Positions 1 to 10,859 of a DNA stretch of 64,000 bases are shown here, piece by piece (position 1 is the first letter of the stretch; each line of letters begins with the position of its first letter). The translations under genes and the position numbers were made by a program. This DNA comes from Climacteris rufus (taxonomy: Eukaryota; Chordata; Aves; Passeriformes; Climacteridae): positions 310,001 through 374,000 of the forward strand of contig VZRZ01002289.1 in the NCBI GenBank assembly GCA_013398175.1, given 5' to 3'. The notes under the pieces are model-generated. The model saw only the letters and a list, made by a program, of their open reading frames with translations, searched no databases and was not told where the DNA came from.

Positions 1-3000
1 TCTAGACCACAGACAGTAGGAAGGGTGATAAGGGGGACTCTTTTGGATAAGCAATATAGATTATTGGGATGTTCTGCTATAATTGGCATATCATGTGTCT
101 CCATACAGATTTTTGTGAATTCTGGTTTGCATTCAGAGATCGTTTCAAACATTTAAAGAAATTTCTTTGCTTAAATTATACTTTATAGGCTTAAAGTATC
201 AGTAGCAATTACAGAGCATTTATTTCAATGTTTATTTAGTTTTACAGTATTGTAAACTTCTCCTGAGATCCCTGGTTGGTCACAGGCTATGAGTTGCACA
301 GTGGAATTAAATTGCAAAGACATGGAAAATTGACATTTTTAAGTTTTGAGTATGAATATTGAAATTGGTACAGAAATTTACATTTTTGTGGTTGCAGTTA
401 CATTTTCAGCATTCCATACAGTACATGTCTTGATTTGGATGGCTTGATAGACTCATCCAGACTGAGCAGCTGTCTTTCCTAGACCAAACTCAGCCAGCTT
501 CTCACTGGCAGCTGAAAAGCCACTCATTCCATGCAATTTTCAGGACAATTTAAATTGTTTTTTGTGACAGTTAATTTCAACCCAAGTTTTGCCTGTAATT
601 TGAGATCTCTGCCAATGTGCTTACATCAAACAAAATTGGTGATTCAAACTTGATTGGGATGTTTTTGGCATACAAATTGCAATGTAAGCTACTACAGCTT
701 GTCATTAGCCCATGAAGTGTCTGCAGCTCACTGTAGCCTTGTGCTCCTCAAGCTCAAGGGTGATAATCCATAAACTGCATTTACCCCTGGACTGGGGTGT
801 ATGAGGGCTGGCTTGGCAGCTCCATTCTGAGAGAGAAATCTGAAGTGTGTTGACCTAGTTCTCATGAAGTTTTAATCTGATAAAACCTTTTGCCTTCCCC
901 ACAGCAAGGGAAAAGAGCACATGCTGAAATTTTAGTGAGGCTATGGAATGGATCTGCCTAAATCATATCTACCCAAACACTCTCGTTTGGGACTTTTGTT
1001 TTGGGGGTTGTCTGTTTTTTTAAGAATCATGTTTACAATCACACAATATTGAAGATAAGTTTGTACCCTCCATTAATTCAGTGATGAGAAAAACCTTAAA
1101 AATTCTGGAATTCTTAAAGTTATAGCCACATTTAAGTAACAAGTTGATAATAACAAGACTTAAATCCACTAAAGAGTGTAACACAAGTGTGTATTTTTCC
1201 TTTGGGGAATCTGTGCATGTGCTTATCCAGGGCTGTCTGTTGCAGAAATGTCAGCAAATGTAGGAGAAAACCCCCCATCTGGGGTACTTTCATTAGCAGT
1301 GTATTCCTTTCTCAGGCTCCTGCAGCACAGCACTTCTGGGGAGCAGCTTTGGGAGGTGCCTGGGAGGGTCTCAGAGCCGAGGCTGCTGCCAGCAGTGCTG
1401 GGGGGGAGCTGAGAGCCCTTCGCTGCTGGGGATCCTCGGGGATCACGGAGAAGGTGCTGATCTGGGGGGTGGTGCCACAGAGAACAGCATCATCCACACA
1501 CACCAGTTCAGGGTGTGTGTCACTGCAACACCTACTGTTTCCTTCCCCCCTTCCCTTGCTTTTCATTCAATCTCCTAGTTGAGAGAAGACAGATTAAAAA
1601 ATAAACCAAATGCCAAGAGAGAAAAAACAGTGCTCTGCCAGGGCTGGCTGTAGGAAAGGGATGGCAACCATCCAGAAGCAAAGATGAAAAGTCTCAAACC
1701 AAGAAGGCTGAAAGAACCATCTGGGGAAAAGGAAACACATGAACAGAAAATGCAAGTGTGACACTAAACCAATGACCAAGCAGGTGAACCCTTGTTTTAA
1801 ATTAATGCTTTCAAAATCAACTCATGCTGGCAACTATAATTTCACATCATTATTTTAAATGAGTGCATGTTTGCAAGGGAAGAGTCTTATTAAAACATTT
1901 AATTTAAGATTACAGATTGTCCAAAGAACTGTGAGTCAGCCAAATCTAAAAAGTATTTTTGTAGGTTTCAGGATAATTTATAGACAGTGGTAATAGAGAT
2001 ATATTTCAAAAATATGTTGTACTTATGCTTCATGTTAATGTGGTTTATTTAGTTGCTTATCTGCCACAGTACTTTTCCAAACAAGAGGGTGGTGTAAAAA
2101 TGCTCCTGCTTCTAATTGCAGTCCATCAAAACCTACCTTTCTAGGTACATTCTGTGAATTTATTACAAGTGGTAAGTGTAGTAGATCTAATGGATTCACT
2201 GTTTGAAACAAACCAATAATGCTAGCTGGGTTTTCTTAAGTCTAAGTAATATTAGTCTAAGATAAGCAGACACTTCAAGTGACATGATCTTTTTAAAAAC
2301 TGATTTGTAAATCTTTCTGAGAAGGCAAGAAAACCATGTTAAGGTTACCTATTTTGCATCATGTGTCTTTAGACACATGCATGTAAGTTGTTAATTGCAG
2401 AACTTCACTTGCAGAGCAAAGGGATCAGAGATCCTTCCCCTGTCCTTTGCCCTTTTCATCACAGTTTTGCTCTTTGATATTTCTTAAACTCCTTACTGAG
2501 TACTTGTCTGTATTATAAACCTTTCCTCTTGAAAGAAAAATTAGTAATTTAAGCATTTGACTTGGTTGTGCTGTGCAGGTCTTAGGTGGCTGAAAGCCAA
2601 GACATCAGTGAGGACGTTCAAGTTTGGTTTCCACATTGCTGAACTATGTGCTGGTTTAACATCACATACATGGCACTTACAAGCTGCAGTGATAGCTTTC
2701 TCATTTATATGCTGAACTCAAAGCAAAACCACCAGCAGAGAAACTGAGCATGTTTGAACAGTACTTATCCTCTATCAACCTAAAAGCTAATGCAACTTTC
2801 TGTATCTGTTCTTTCCAGGAACAAATTACTTATTCTTCTGCCTTCTCTGTGTGATCCCCCACTTGTTTCTATAAATCTGCTTTTAGGACCAAGACAACAC
2901 ATAAGTTGTAGTGCAACACAAGTACTGCGGTACAAGACTGGCATTCTTATAATCTACAGCCCTAATTTATGAGCAACTGAAATATGGAATATTTAATCTG

Positions 3001-3196
3001 CCAGTAAATCTGTCAAGTTCCTTTACATCATGCCACTTGCACTGCAAACACACCAAGTCTTCCTCCTAGAAAGCAGCCTGAGTTCATCAGTTAAGGACCA
3101 AATCATAAGAAATGCCAACAGCCATACTGAGAGGAGACCTGAAATCTGATTTTTATCTGAAATGACACACTAAACCAATGAGCTGTTGATAAAAGC
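1..3196. other. Non-coding flank downstream of WDR12
   Basis: AT-rich sequence with no exon I can recognise and no repeat family I can name. In mammals the next gene on this side is ICA1L, but no ICA1L-like coding segment is visible. A short GC-richer patch lies at about 1310-1450. Confidence 0.5.
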
Positions 3197-3202
3197 TTTA
3201 AT
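3197..3202 (-). terminator. WDR12: Candidate WDR12 polyadenylation signal (ATTAAA)
   Basis: About 355 bases past the stop codon the minus strand reads ATTAAA, followed about 25-30 bases later by a GT-rich stretch (GGTTTAGTGTGTC). The implied 3' UTR would be 3197-3557, AT-rich and without other features. Other weaker signals further down cannot be excluded. Confidence 0.45.
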
Positions 3203-3557
3203 TTTTTTTTCCAAGAGAAAGTAAACTCAAAAAATAATTTAGTCAGTGAGTAGTTTTTCTGTAGGTATCAGCAACAGTTTACTTCTTATTAAAAGGGCTA
3301 TACAAATAGTAATTTAAAAGATATTAATTCAAAGGCATCAAAAAGGGAGGAAATTACCTTTGCTTTGTTTCACATTAATCCCATTTGCTTTTTGCTATTT
3401 TTCTGTGACAAATATGGATACAGGTTATCAATACAAAACCAGGAACCACAGCTCTCTGAGCAACAAACTCTTCCATTTTTCAGATGTTGATTGGGTAGAG
3501 ATGCTAATAGCAACTGCTGCAAAAATCTTTTTAAAAAAGTCTTCTGGCTGTTGAGCT

Positions 3558-3635
3558 TCATGCCCCAACATCAGAGGCTTTAGCTGGGTATCTGTAGCAA
3601 TACAGTTTGTTGTCTGCACCTCCACTCAGTAACAA
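3558..3635 (-). CDS. WDR12: WDR12 last coding exon
   Basis: Phase 0, 25 codons plus TGA at 3560-3558. It begins LLLSGGADNKLYCYRY and ends SDVGA; the human protein ends SHVGA by recall. The acceptor is CTCTTGTCAG. This closes blade 7. Confidence 0.95.
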   Translation of the reverse strand: MLLSGGADNKLYCYRYPAKASDVGA

Positions 3636-6600
3636 CTGACAAGAGAAGGAAACTGTCATTAATACCAGAACTAAGCAAAGTACACCAAAGTTAAGGACTC
3701 AGTTTTTCTTTCCTGTATAAAAAGCAGTAGTGAATAATGAACTGTTAATATATGACTGAAACCCACAATCAAAGTGCAGAAACAACGTTGTCTCTTACAC
3801 CCTCCTCTTAAAATTAGAAGTGAAATCTTTGTAGAAAAGTTCCTAAAGCTTTTCTTGACTTTTCTGAAAACAGGAGCCACACCAGGAATCTCGAGCATTA
3901 ACAAAACGGGGCTTTTGGTCATTTTAAACACGTCTGTACCACTATAGTAGCAGAACAGCTTGCTAGAGTGGATTATATAGATTTCCCATTCTAGTTGTAC
4001 TGCCATGCCCCAGGTGCCACTTCATGCTGCTGCTTCAGTCCCAGTGGCAGAAAAGGGTACCTTGGAACACTTATTTTCTGAGTAAGCTGCAGTGCTGTTC
4101 TTCTGTCTCTCCCTGTCTGGAATATCAGTGTAATGCTCAGTTAATGCTACAGAGCTTCAGCTCCCACCCTACTTCTTTGCAGAGTGTAGGGACATGTGAC
4201 ACCACCACCCAGTTATCAACCACAGCACAACTACCACTTCCTGTTCTCTTCCAGCTTTAAGCATAAAGGAACAAACAGTCCATGACTGCTTCTAGCTCTC
4301 TTCTTAAACACCATGCATAGAAATTAACTTTCTCTTCAGATTCTTACCCCTGCTTCTGTCCAGTCCACACAAAAAACCTTGTCTTCATGAGCAGCCAAGT
4401 CATAGAGAGGAGCTTTGCAACTAGTGAAAAACAGATTTGAAGTTAGGTGAGCAATCACAGAAAACAACTGGTCCCTGAAGGACCAAACAGATGTGGTCAA
4501 GCAGTTATCAACACTTTGAGAGAGCACAGTTATCTACCATCTGTGATGTTCTCTCTGCTTTCTCCAGAGCTGATCACAGTAGTATTATACTCTCCTACAT
4601 CCCCAAAGAGAAAAGCAGCAACACTTTCCATCTGTTTGCAAACTACTTGGAGACTGAAATTCAATCAGATGTTAGGAAAAGCTTGTTACAGTTTCCTTTC
4701 TTCATGGATGCTGCTCAACTGTGTTTTCCAGCCCTCTTGTAGACTACAAGTATTTTTCTCCCTTTGATTATGTGGTTGACTCCTAAAACTTAGAAGGTTT
4801 TCACAAATGCCACAGGAGTTTCCAGTGAATGTGTCTGACTGCTTTTGCTATTTCATGAGGGTGGCTCACCCTGTAACCTTACATGCCTTGAACAGCAACA
4901 AATTCAGGTTTATTTTACCTCCTTGTGTCCCAAAGCTTCACTATGTTGTCCAGAGAACCAGAGATCAGCTGATGCTCGTGGGTAGGTGACCATTTCACAG
5001 ATGTCACCCAGCCTGTGTGAGAAGTCAGAGACAGGAGAACCAAAGAGCCATCTGAACACGAAGAGGAAAAAAACACAGACAATCAGCAGATGCCAACTGA
5101 GACCAGCTCTTTCAAGATGTGTACAAAACCCAGTGAAACAAAACAGTCAGCAACTTTTATTCAAGTTGTGTCTCCCATCAGTAACTCTAACTTCAAAAAT
5201 CAAGGGCAACTTTAAATAAAGTGAACAAAAATATAAGTCACACTAGTCCTGGGGAAGAAAAGAACCCAAAGAAACAAATCCAACCAAACAAGAAAGAAAC
5301 CAACCTCAAGCCCCTCAAGAATTTTCTTGTCACTAACCTTTCTTTTCAAAGATTTTTTTTAAAAGCAAACAAAAATTCCTTTTATTAACAACATGTAATA
5401 TGCTAATGAACTCTAGATTAGATTTACAGAAGCTAAACAAGTAAACATAATTTACTATTTGTGCCCTTCCACCACCTCAACAGAGCCAGCAATAAAGACT
5501 ATTTAAAAGAACAGGTAGTGAGAGAACAAGGGGAAGGGCTTCCAACGCAGAATAAGTTTAGATAAGATATTAGGAAGAAATTTTTTACTGTGAGGGTGCT
5601 GAGACACTGGAACAGGTTGCCCAGAGAAGCTGTGGCTGCTCCATCCCTGGTGGTGTTCAAGGCCAGGCCTGGCTGGAAGCTCTGAGCAACCTGGTCTGGT
5701 GAGAGGAGTCCCTGCCCAAGGCAGGGGGGTTGCAACCAGATGATCTCTAAGGTGCCTCCCAACTCAGGCCATTCTTTGAAACATGTCTATGCAAATAAAT
5801 CTGGTAGGCTGTCATAATATGCATAGTGTCACCTGTTTATGATATATAGTACCACGTCCAAGTGACTACTATTTCACTTAAATGACTATCAGACCAGCCT
5901 AAGCTTTTGAAACTTAAAGTATCCATTCTGTAACTGCACAGTTGAACATTCATTAGTAAGTTTACAAGAAAAAGGAAAACCTAAGCTCATGTAGATTTCT
6001 AAATTATTAGGTAAGAAATTAAAACAAGTCTTGCACCAGAATACAGAAACTAGATGTAACCCTTGTATTTAGTAAAAGATGTTTGTCTTCAAGCAGAAGG
6101 ACCAGAAAACAGTTTGTGAGATGTCTCCCAAAAGGAGGAAGTTCTGATTTTGGAACACATCTTTGAGACCATGCATTGTAGCTCACCTTTGCTGCGAGGA
6201 TCCCATAGTCTGATGTGTCTGTCAGTGCTCCCTGATGCGAGACGTCGGCACAGTGGTGAGAAGGAGATAGAATTAAACACTTTGTTTCCTGTCTGCCAGA
6301 AAAGAAAATAGTAATTCTAAGAGAGGAGCTACTATTTTGCACAACTTTGTTTTCTCTGAGCTGGACTTGAGCAGAATCTGCAGAGAGAGTATCATGATCT
6401 CACCAAAGTTGATTTGAGATCTCCCGTCTCGGCATCCCAGAGTTTAATGGTGTGGTCCCACGATGCGCTGCAAATTTCTTCAGCGTCTGACCACAGCACA
6501 GAGGAGACAGCTTCTGTGTGGCCAGAGAGGGTTGCCAGGGGAGTCTGGAATTTAATGGTGACAGACTTGAGTGAGTATCAGAAAAAAAATTATTATTTCA

Positions 6601-9600
6601 ACAAATAAAAATGTGTCTGATTAGCCTGACACATAGCGGCAGAAGTTTTCATATAGTCACTTTTACCAAACAGAAATTCTTTGTTGTGGCCACTCTTCTA
6701 AAGAAAAATCCTGGACAAAACTGAAGCTCATCTTACCCTTGTTAGTCCCAACTGTTCAGTTTTCTGCTTTTTCCGTGGTCTGTTAGCTGCTTCTTCCATT
6801 TCATCCTCTTCATCTGTAGGCACTGTGACAGAAGACAGGCAGGCTCGAGCTGAAGATTTCTGAATTCCATCTCCAGGTAAGTCATTAAGCCAATCCCCAT
6901 ATTTACGGTGCCTACACACATCATGCAGGTGATACCCAGATCTGAAATTGTGTAATTAACCAAACCAGTAACTTAGCATAGTGATGTACAGCCTTACAAA
7001 CTTACATCTTACCTGCAGACCAGATCTTTAACATCTTATCCCAGGATCCACTGCAGAACTGTAAGAAAAGAAACGTTTTGTTAACAGTTGATCCAGACCG
7101 ACCTTGGAAGACAGACCTGCTTGAAAAACTAAACAGTGGGTTGTAACACATGAAGAACAGTGCTGGGCTCCTAAAAAACTCCCTCCCCCTCTCCCCCAAA
7201 TGCTTGGCATACATCAAATTATTCTATTTCCCTCCTTTGTAGGAAAAATATCTACCAAATATCTGTTTCCTTCAGCACCAAAAGATTTTACTTTAACCTG
7301 TCTGGTACTGAGTCAAGCTGGGAGCAGTAACTCCACCTTTGGTGGGAGTCCTCATAACCATTGAATTCTTGGATGAAGGGAAAGAACCTCTTTACCACCT
7401 CCTTTTCCCAAGCACTCTGGATTTTTTTTCCCACCAAAACCACCATGAAAATGTAGGTCAAATTTTAAAATAGTTATATTTAATATTAATATTTAATATT
7501 CAATATTATAGCATAAAGTCCACATTTTAAAAGTAAAATACACTTTAAAATAAACATTTAACTTGTTTTCCAACCTAAATGATTTTATGGCTTAGTATTG
7601 ATGTAACACTCCTAATTCTGAATAACCACCCCTTATAACAAGACTGGAAAATTATGAGTGTGTCAGTCATAAAAACATGATGAGGAGTATGTATACACAG
7701 ACAAAAAGAGGATTTTTGAGATAGGGGCTGCTAAATCCCAAAGTACAAAGGTTTCTTTCACTCACTTTGGTTCTTGTACAGTCAACAGCTACGGAGTCAA
7801 CACTCCCTGCGTGTCCCCTGCAGCAGTGAAGGGCTTTCACTTTGTTCTTCTCCATGTTCCACTCCCAGAGCAGGACAGTTTGGTCCATAGAAGCACTGAG
7901 TAACAGGCATGATAAACTATCTGAGGAAGAAAGAAGTTATGCTCACACCCAACTCAGCTTTCCAAAGGCTTTGGAATTGTTCTAATCCTGGAAGAGCGAG
8001 CAGGTTGGTAGAAACTCGTACATATTTCAGTTTACATCACGTTACCCTGCAAGTTCAAGCAATATAACCATACATACCTGTATTTGCTACTGAAGGCTGC
8101 AAGGTGGATAGACAATGTACATCTTACTCATTACTGTTCAAGGCCTATTTATGCACACCAGGACTTCATTTCTAACACCACTAACAGAGACTGCAATAAT
8201 TACATTTAGATAATTAAATATTCATGGTTGAGGAATGCTGACATTTCTCCCCCAATAAATCAAACTATTACTATTCCCCTAATATATATACTGACCTTGC
8301 TTCACCCATGCCACATCCTTCACTACTTCTGTATGCCCAGCTATTGTCATGGTGGCTTTTCCTTCCACAGACCAGATTCGAGCAGTCTGATCATAGCAGC
8401 CAGTTAATATCCTACAGGGCACAGAATTGGAAACATCACTGTCTTTAAGACCAACAAGGTTTTTATGAAATAAAGCCTCAACCAGAAACTTGGAAAAATA
8501 TTAGCACAATCACTGGTTTAAAAGGAATAGCTTGAGAGAGTAAAAAAAAAAACATCTTTGTGTTACAGAGCAAAGCTTCAGTAAAGCCTGCAACTGGAAG
8601 GCCAGAAGTACAGGCCAGAGAGAAAAGCAGTGAGAGTACTGCATGTTCTGGTAGGTGAGACTTAACAGCACTTACACCATTCACATAATTTAAAGTTTAA
8701 TTTGTTTGTAGTATATTACCAGAGGTTCTCAAAGCATTTTCAGCATTACTTAATATAAGCATTACTTAATATAAGAACATCACCCAGTTGATTGGAAAAT
8801 GGATGTGAAAACAGAGTAGAAAAAGATAATTATGGCTCTTTGGCTTTTTTAAAAGAAAAGCTCTCCATAAAGGTATGCTATGCTATTTGTTGCTCATGGG
8901 TGTCACACTGGAAGTCAAGGGTTTAAGCAACAAAGAAAGAGATGAGGAAATCTTTATTTTAGGAGAAAGGACAGTAAACAGCATTTGTTTTGTTCATTTG
9001 TATAAGCAGTATCTCATGTTCAGTGAGTCTAGCTGTTTTCTACTTGTGTTAAAATCACTGTGAGTGAACTGCTCACAAGAGCAAGGAGCTGACTGACTTG
9101 TCAGTTAGGAGAAAAAACAAAACAAAACAGCAAAGAGGGGGAAAAACCCCACCCAACAGATTATTAAAGAGAGAATAACACTCCATTCAACCCCATGGAG
9201 GAACAAGACTAAGCAAGACAAAACAGAATTGGCTCAGTGTGGTACCATTCTTCAGTGGCTTGAACAGAACTGATCCAGTCATCATGGAAGATGCATTCTT
9301 CTGGCTGAGGGGCCATGTATTTCTCCACATACTCTATTTCAACCACTTCTTCCTGAGCTCACAGACAAAGTACTTATTTAGTGATTTAGCATGATTTTGT
9401 TTTTTTAATCAGTAACAGTAAAATTTAACGGTAGTGTAGTACAAATATGTAAGTTCATTGAGCAAAGCTCTTGGTATCCAAGTCCTTTGCCACATTAGTA
9501 AAACCAAAGTCTTCAGGAAAAACATGTGAATTATATTGCTTTCTATATTTTTATCAAATTACTATTAATAGCAAACTGGAAGCAAAAGCAAGTAATTTCA

Positions 9601-10085
9601 GTCTTTTTACTCTTCTACTATATTTACTAATACAAAACTGGCGTCTAAAATACTTTGCAACATTTTCTAATGTTCCCCATTATCCCCCAATGTAAGAGAC
9701 AAAAATATATTAATGATGAACTGAGCAAGACAAGAATTTTCCCTCTGAACTGTATACAGACAGCAGACTGGATAACGATGTTCCTTGCACTGCTCAGTCT
9801 GTGGTCTCTAATCACTCTGCAGTTCAGAATGAATTTAAAAATACAGGGAATTCTCCTGGGACAGCCAGAAAAGAAATAAAACTGAGCAAGGAATCTAGCT
9901 AGATGACAGTGAAATACCTCAATCAGATTGAAGTAAACTGGCTAAGTCTGTTCTACTGTCCAAGAAGGGGAGAAATTGGGTCTCACTTACTGTGGAAATG
10001 TTCTCCATTTCCATGTGTGTGGCCAGCGGCATTCGCAGGAACTGGCCATTGATAAGGAAGTCAAATTCCACATATTTGTGATCCG
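3558..10085 (-). CDS. WDR12: WDR12, ribosome biogenesis WD-repeat protein (eleven exons visible, N-terminus in gap)
   Basis: Gene-level entry. The joined exons are 10085-9991, 9352-9246, 8411-8296, 7920-7766, 7058-7013, 6822-6737, 6544-6404, 6292-6187, 5051-4919, 4420-4348 and 3635-3558. They give 377 codons plus a TGA stop, with GT-AG introns and matching phases throughout. The protein follows mammalian WDR12 (423 residues by recall) from about residue 47 to the end. It has the end of the NLE/ubiquitin-like N-terminal domain, then WD40 blades ending in motifs such as IRLWD and VKLWD, with a basic linker (RPRKKQK) between blades. By family knowledge WDR12/Ytm1 forms the PeBoW complex with PES1 and BOP1, acts in the nucleolus on 28S/5.8S rRNA maturation, and is released through the AAA-ATPase MDN1. 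Introns longer than 300 bases hold no further exon; one carries a CR1 element. The first coding exon is not in the readable flanks and must lie in the gap at 11143-11675. Confidence 0.96.
4348..4420 (-). CDS. WDR12: WDR12 exon: start of WD40 blade 7
   Basis: It encodes the rest of the split Ser and then [20 protein letters not shown] and TEAG, matching the mammalian segment [21 protein letters not shown] by recall. The acceptor is TTTTCACTAG and the donor GTAAGAATC. Confidence 0.96.
4919..5051 (-). CDS. WDR12: WDR12 exon: WD40 blade 6
   Basis: After the split Asp it encodes 43 codons, including LTSHTGWVTSVKWSPTHEHQ and ISGSLDNIVKLWDTR, and ends with two bases of a Ser codon. The donor is GTAAAATA. 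The intron 5' of it (5052-6186) carries the CR1 element. Confidence 0.96.
5497..5780 (+). mobile_element. CR1 LINE, truncated 3' end
   Basis: The stretch AAGATATTAGGAAGAAATTT, then a run reading CACTGGAACAGGTTGCCCAG, CCATCCCTGGTGGTGTTCAA and AGATGATCTCTAAGGTGCCT, ending CCATTCTTTGAA, is the well-known 3' part of sauropsid CR1 retrotransposons. It is in + orientation, so antisense to WDR12, inside the intron between exons 6187-6292 and 4919-5051. It is 5'-truncated, as most CR1 copies are, and carries no ORF of the element. Confidence 0.92.
6187..6292 (-). CDS. WDR12: WDR12 exon: WD40 blade 5
   Basis: It starts TGNKVFNSISFSPLCRRLAS and ends GSTDRHIRLWDPRSK, one complete blade. The acceptor is TCTGGCAG. 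The intron between this exon and the preceding one is only 111 bases (6293-6403). The last G is the first base of a split Asp codon. Confidence 0.96.
6404..6544 (-). CDS. WDR12: WDR12 exon: WD40 blade 4
   Basis: Exactly 47 codons in phase 0. It contains LSGHTEAVSSVLWSDAEE and CSASWDHTIKLWDAETG, a complete WD40 repeat with the GH...WD spacing. The acceptor is AATTCCAG and the donor GTGAGATC. Confidence 0.96.
6737..6822 (-). CDS. WDR12: WDR12 exon: acidic/basic inter-blade linker
   Basis: It encodes the split Val and then PTDEEDEMEEAANRPRKKQK and TEQLGLTR. The acidic run followed by RPRKKQK is the family's insertion between blades and resembles a nuclear-localisation signal (inference). The donor is GTAAGATG after an AGG codon. 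Confidence 0.95.
7013..7058 (-). CDS. WDR12: WDR12 short exon: blade 3 signature
   Basis: A 46-base exon encoding FCSGSWDKMLKIWSA, the closing strand of a WD40 blade. The acceptor is CTTAC-AG and the donor GTAAGATG. The phase (one base carried over) matches both neighbours. Confidence 0.95.
7766..7920 (-). CDS. WDR12: WDR12 exon: WD40 blades 2-3
   Basis: It encodes 51 full codons after the split Asp: SLSCLLLSASMDQTVLLWEW, then CRGHAGSVDSVAVDCTRTK. The pattern S-MD-T-LLWEW is a complete blade end, and GHAGSVDSV is the start of the next blade. The acceptor is TTCCTCAG and the donor GTGAGTGAAA. Confidence 0.96.
8296..8411 (-). CDS. WDR12: WDR12 exon: WD40 blades 1-2
   Basis: The split Trp is completed by the first G. 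Thirty-eight codons follow, with the blade signature ILTGCYDQTARIW and then GHTEVVKDVAWVKQ. The last G is the first base of an Asp codon finished in the next exon. The donor is GTCAGTATAT. Confidence 0.96.
8743..8774. repeat. Perfect 16-bp tandem duplication
   Basis: Two adjacent exact copies of GCATTACTTAATATAA in a WDR12 intron. This is probably a recent slippage or duplication event and no function is suggested. Confidence 0.9.
9246..9352 (-). CDS. WDR12: WDR12 exon: UBL-to-propeller junction
   Basis: It encodes 35 codons plus two bases of a split Trp codon, beginning EEVVEIEYVEKYMAPQPEE and ending with DDWISSVQATEEW. The acceptor is GAGCTCAG and the donor GTACCA. The acidic EE pair sits where family members contact MDN1 (from memory of the Ytm1 family, not shown here). 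The first WD40 blade starts at the DDWISS segment. Confidence 0.95.
9991..10085 (-). CDS. WDR12: WDR12 visible exon 1: end of NLE/ubiquitin-like domain
   Basis: The acceptor is a TTTGTTTCAG on the minus strand and the donor is GTAAGTGAG. The exon starts with the last two bases of a split codon and then 31 codons, including VEFDFLINGQFLRMPL and MEMENIST. This matches the WDR12 segment VEFDFLIKGQFLRMPL recalled from mammals. It belongs to the N-terminal ubiquitin-like fold that in the Ytm1 family docks onto the MDN1 MIDAS domain. Confidence 0.95.
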
Positions 10086-10190
10086 CTGAAACAAATTTGG
10101 AAACATCCATGTGCAGGTGTCACTATTTATTTGAGACCATCAAATTTTGTGACTAGTTAGGAAAATGGAGCCAGGAAGAGGTTAAAAGAA

Positions 10191-10273
10191 GACCCAAACA
10201 TCAACACCAGCACCCTCCCCACCAATCCAACCCCCCAAAACAAACAACAATAAGAACAAAAAACCACAACCAC
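10191..10273. repeat. A/C-rich low-complexity tract
   Basis: More than 80 bases almost free of T on the + strand (ACCCAAACATCAACACCAGC, then AAAACAAACAACAATAAG). It lies upstream of the first visible WDR12 exon. Similar tracts occur at 5227-5310, 21428-21510, 37340-37402 and 38629-38672. Confidence 0.7.
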
Positions 10274-10859
10274 TTGGTTTCTTCTCCCAGTTTTCAGTGA
10301 GCAGCTCATTACTTCCGTGGGATTATTTAAGTAAAAAGGAAGGAAAATTTCCTGTTGGGCTTCAAAGAGTTGTTTGCCTCTTACTGTGTTTTCTCTGTAG
10401 CTATGTGTAGTCAAACCCCAGTGGTGCTTCCTGACTGTTCTGTATGGATTGTGCCACTTGGTACCGCCAGCTAGAGCTCTGTCTTTGTTGCAGATATGGA
10501 AAATCGTAAGACTTTGTGGTTCATACTTCTCCCTTTGTAATGGCATAGTTGACAAAGGCCCTGCATTTTGGCAGAAGCACTGCAGTGTGCACTAGTTTTC
10601 TATTCAAGATTGTTTGCAATTTCATGGGTTAACAGCAACTTACAGAAGTCTCAAGAAGGAGGGTATTGATACCACTGGTCCAGTTTCTTAAAGGAAATGG
10701 GATTTTCCAACAACACTTCACAAGTGTCTTTCCCGAAAAAATCTTTAAAGTCAGGCCCATTTGAGCACTGAAAGAATGGCTGAGCTTTTCTCAAAGGCTT
10801 TCATAAAACCCAAACCTCTGGTTTCATTAGTTCTGGGGCCAGGTTTAGGCAACGCTTCC

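Noticed and set aside
1187..1582. 131-codon plus-strand frame in the left flank
   Set aside because: A GC-richer stretch with low-complexity translation; not similar to ICA1L or another expected neighbour.
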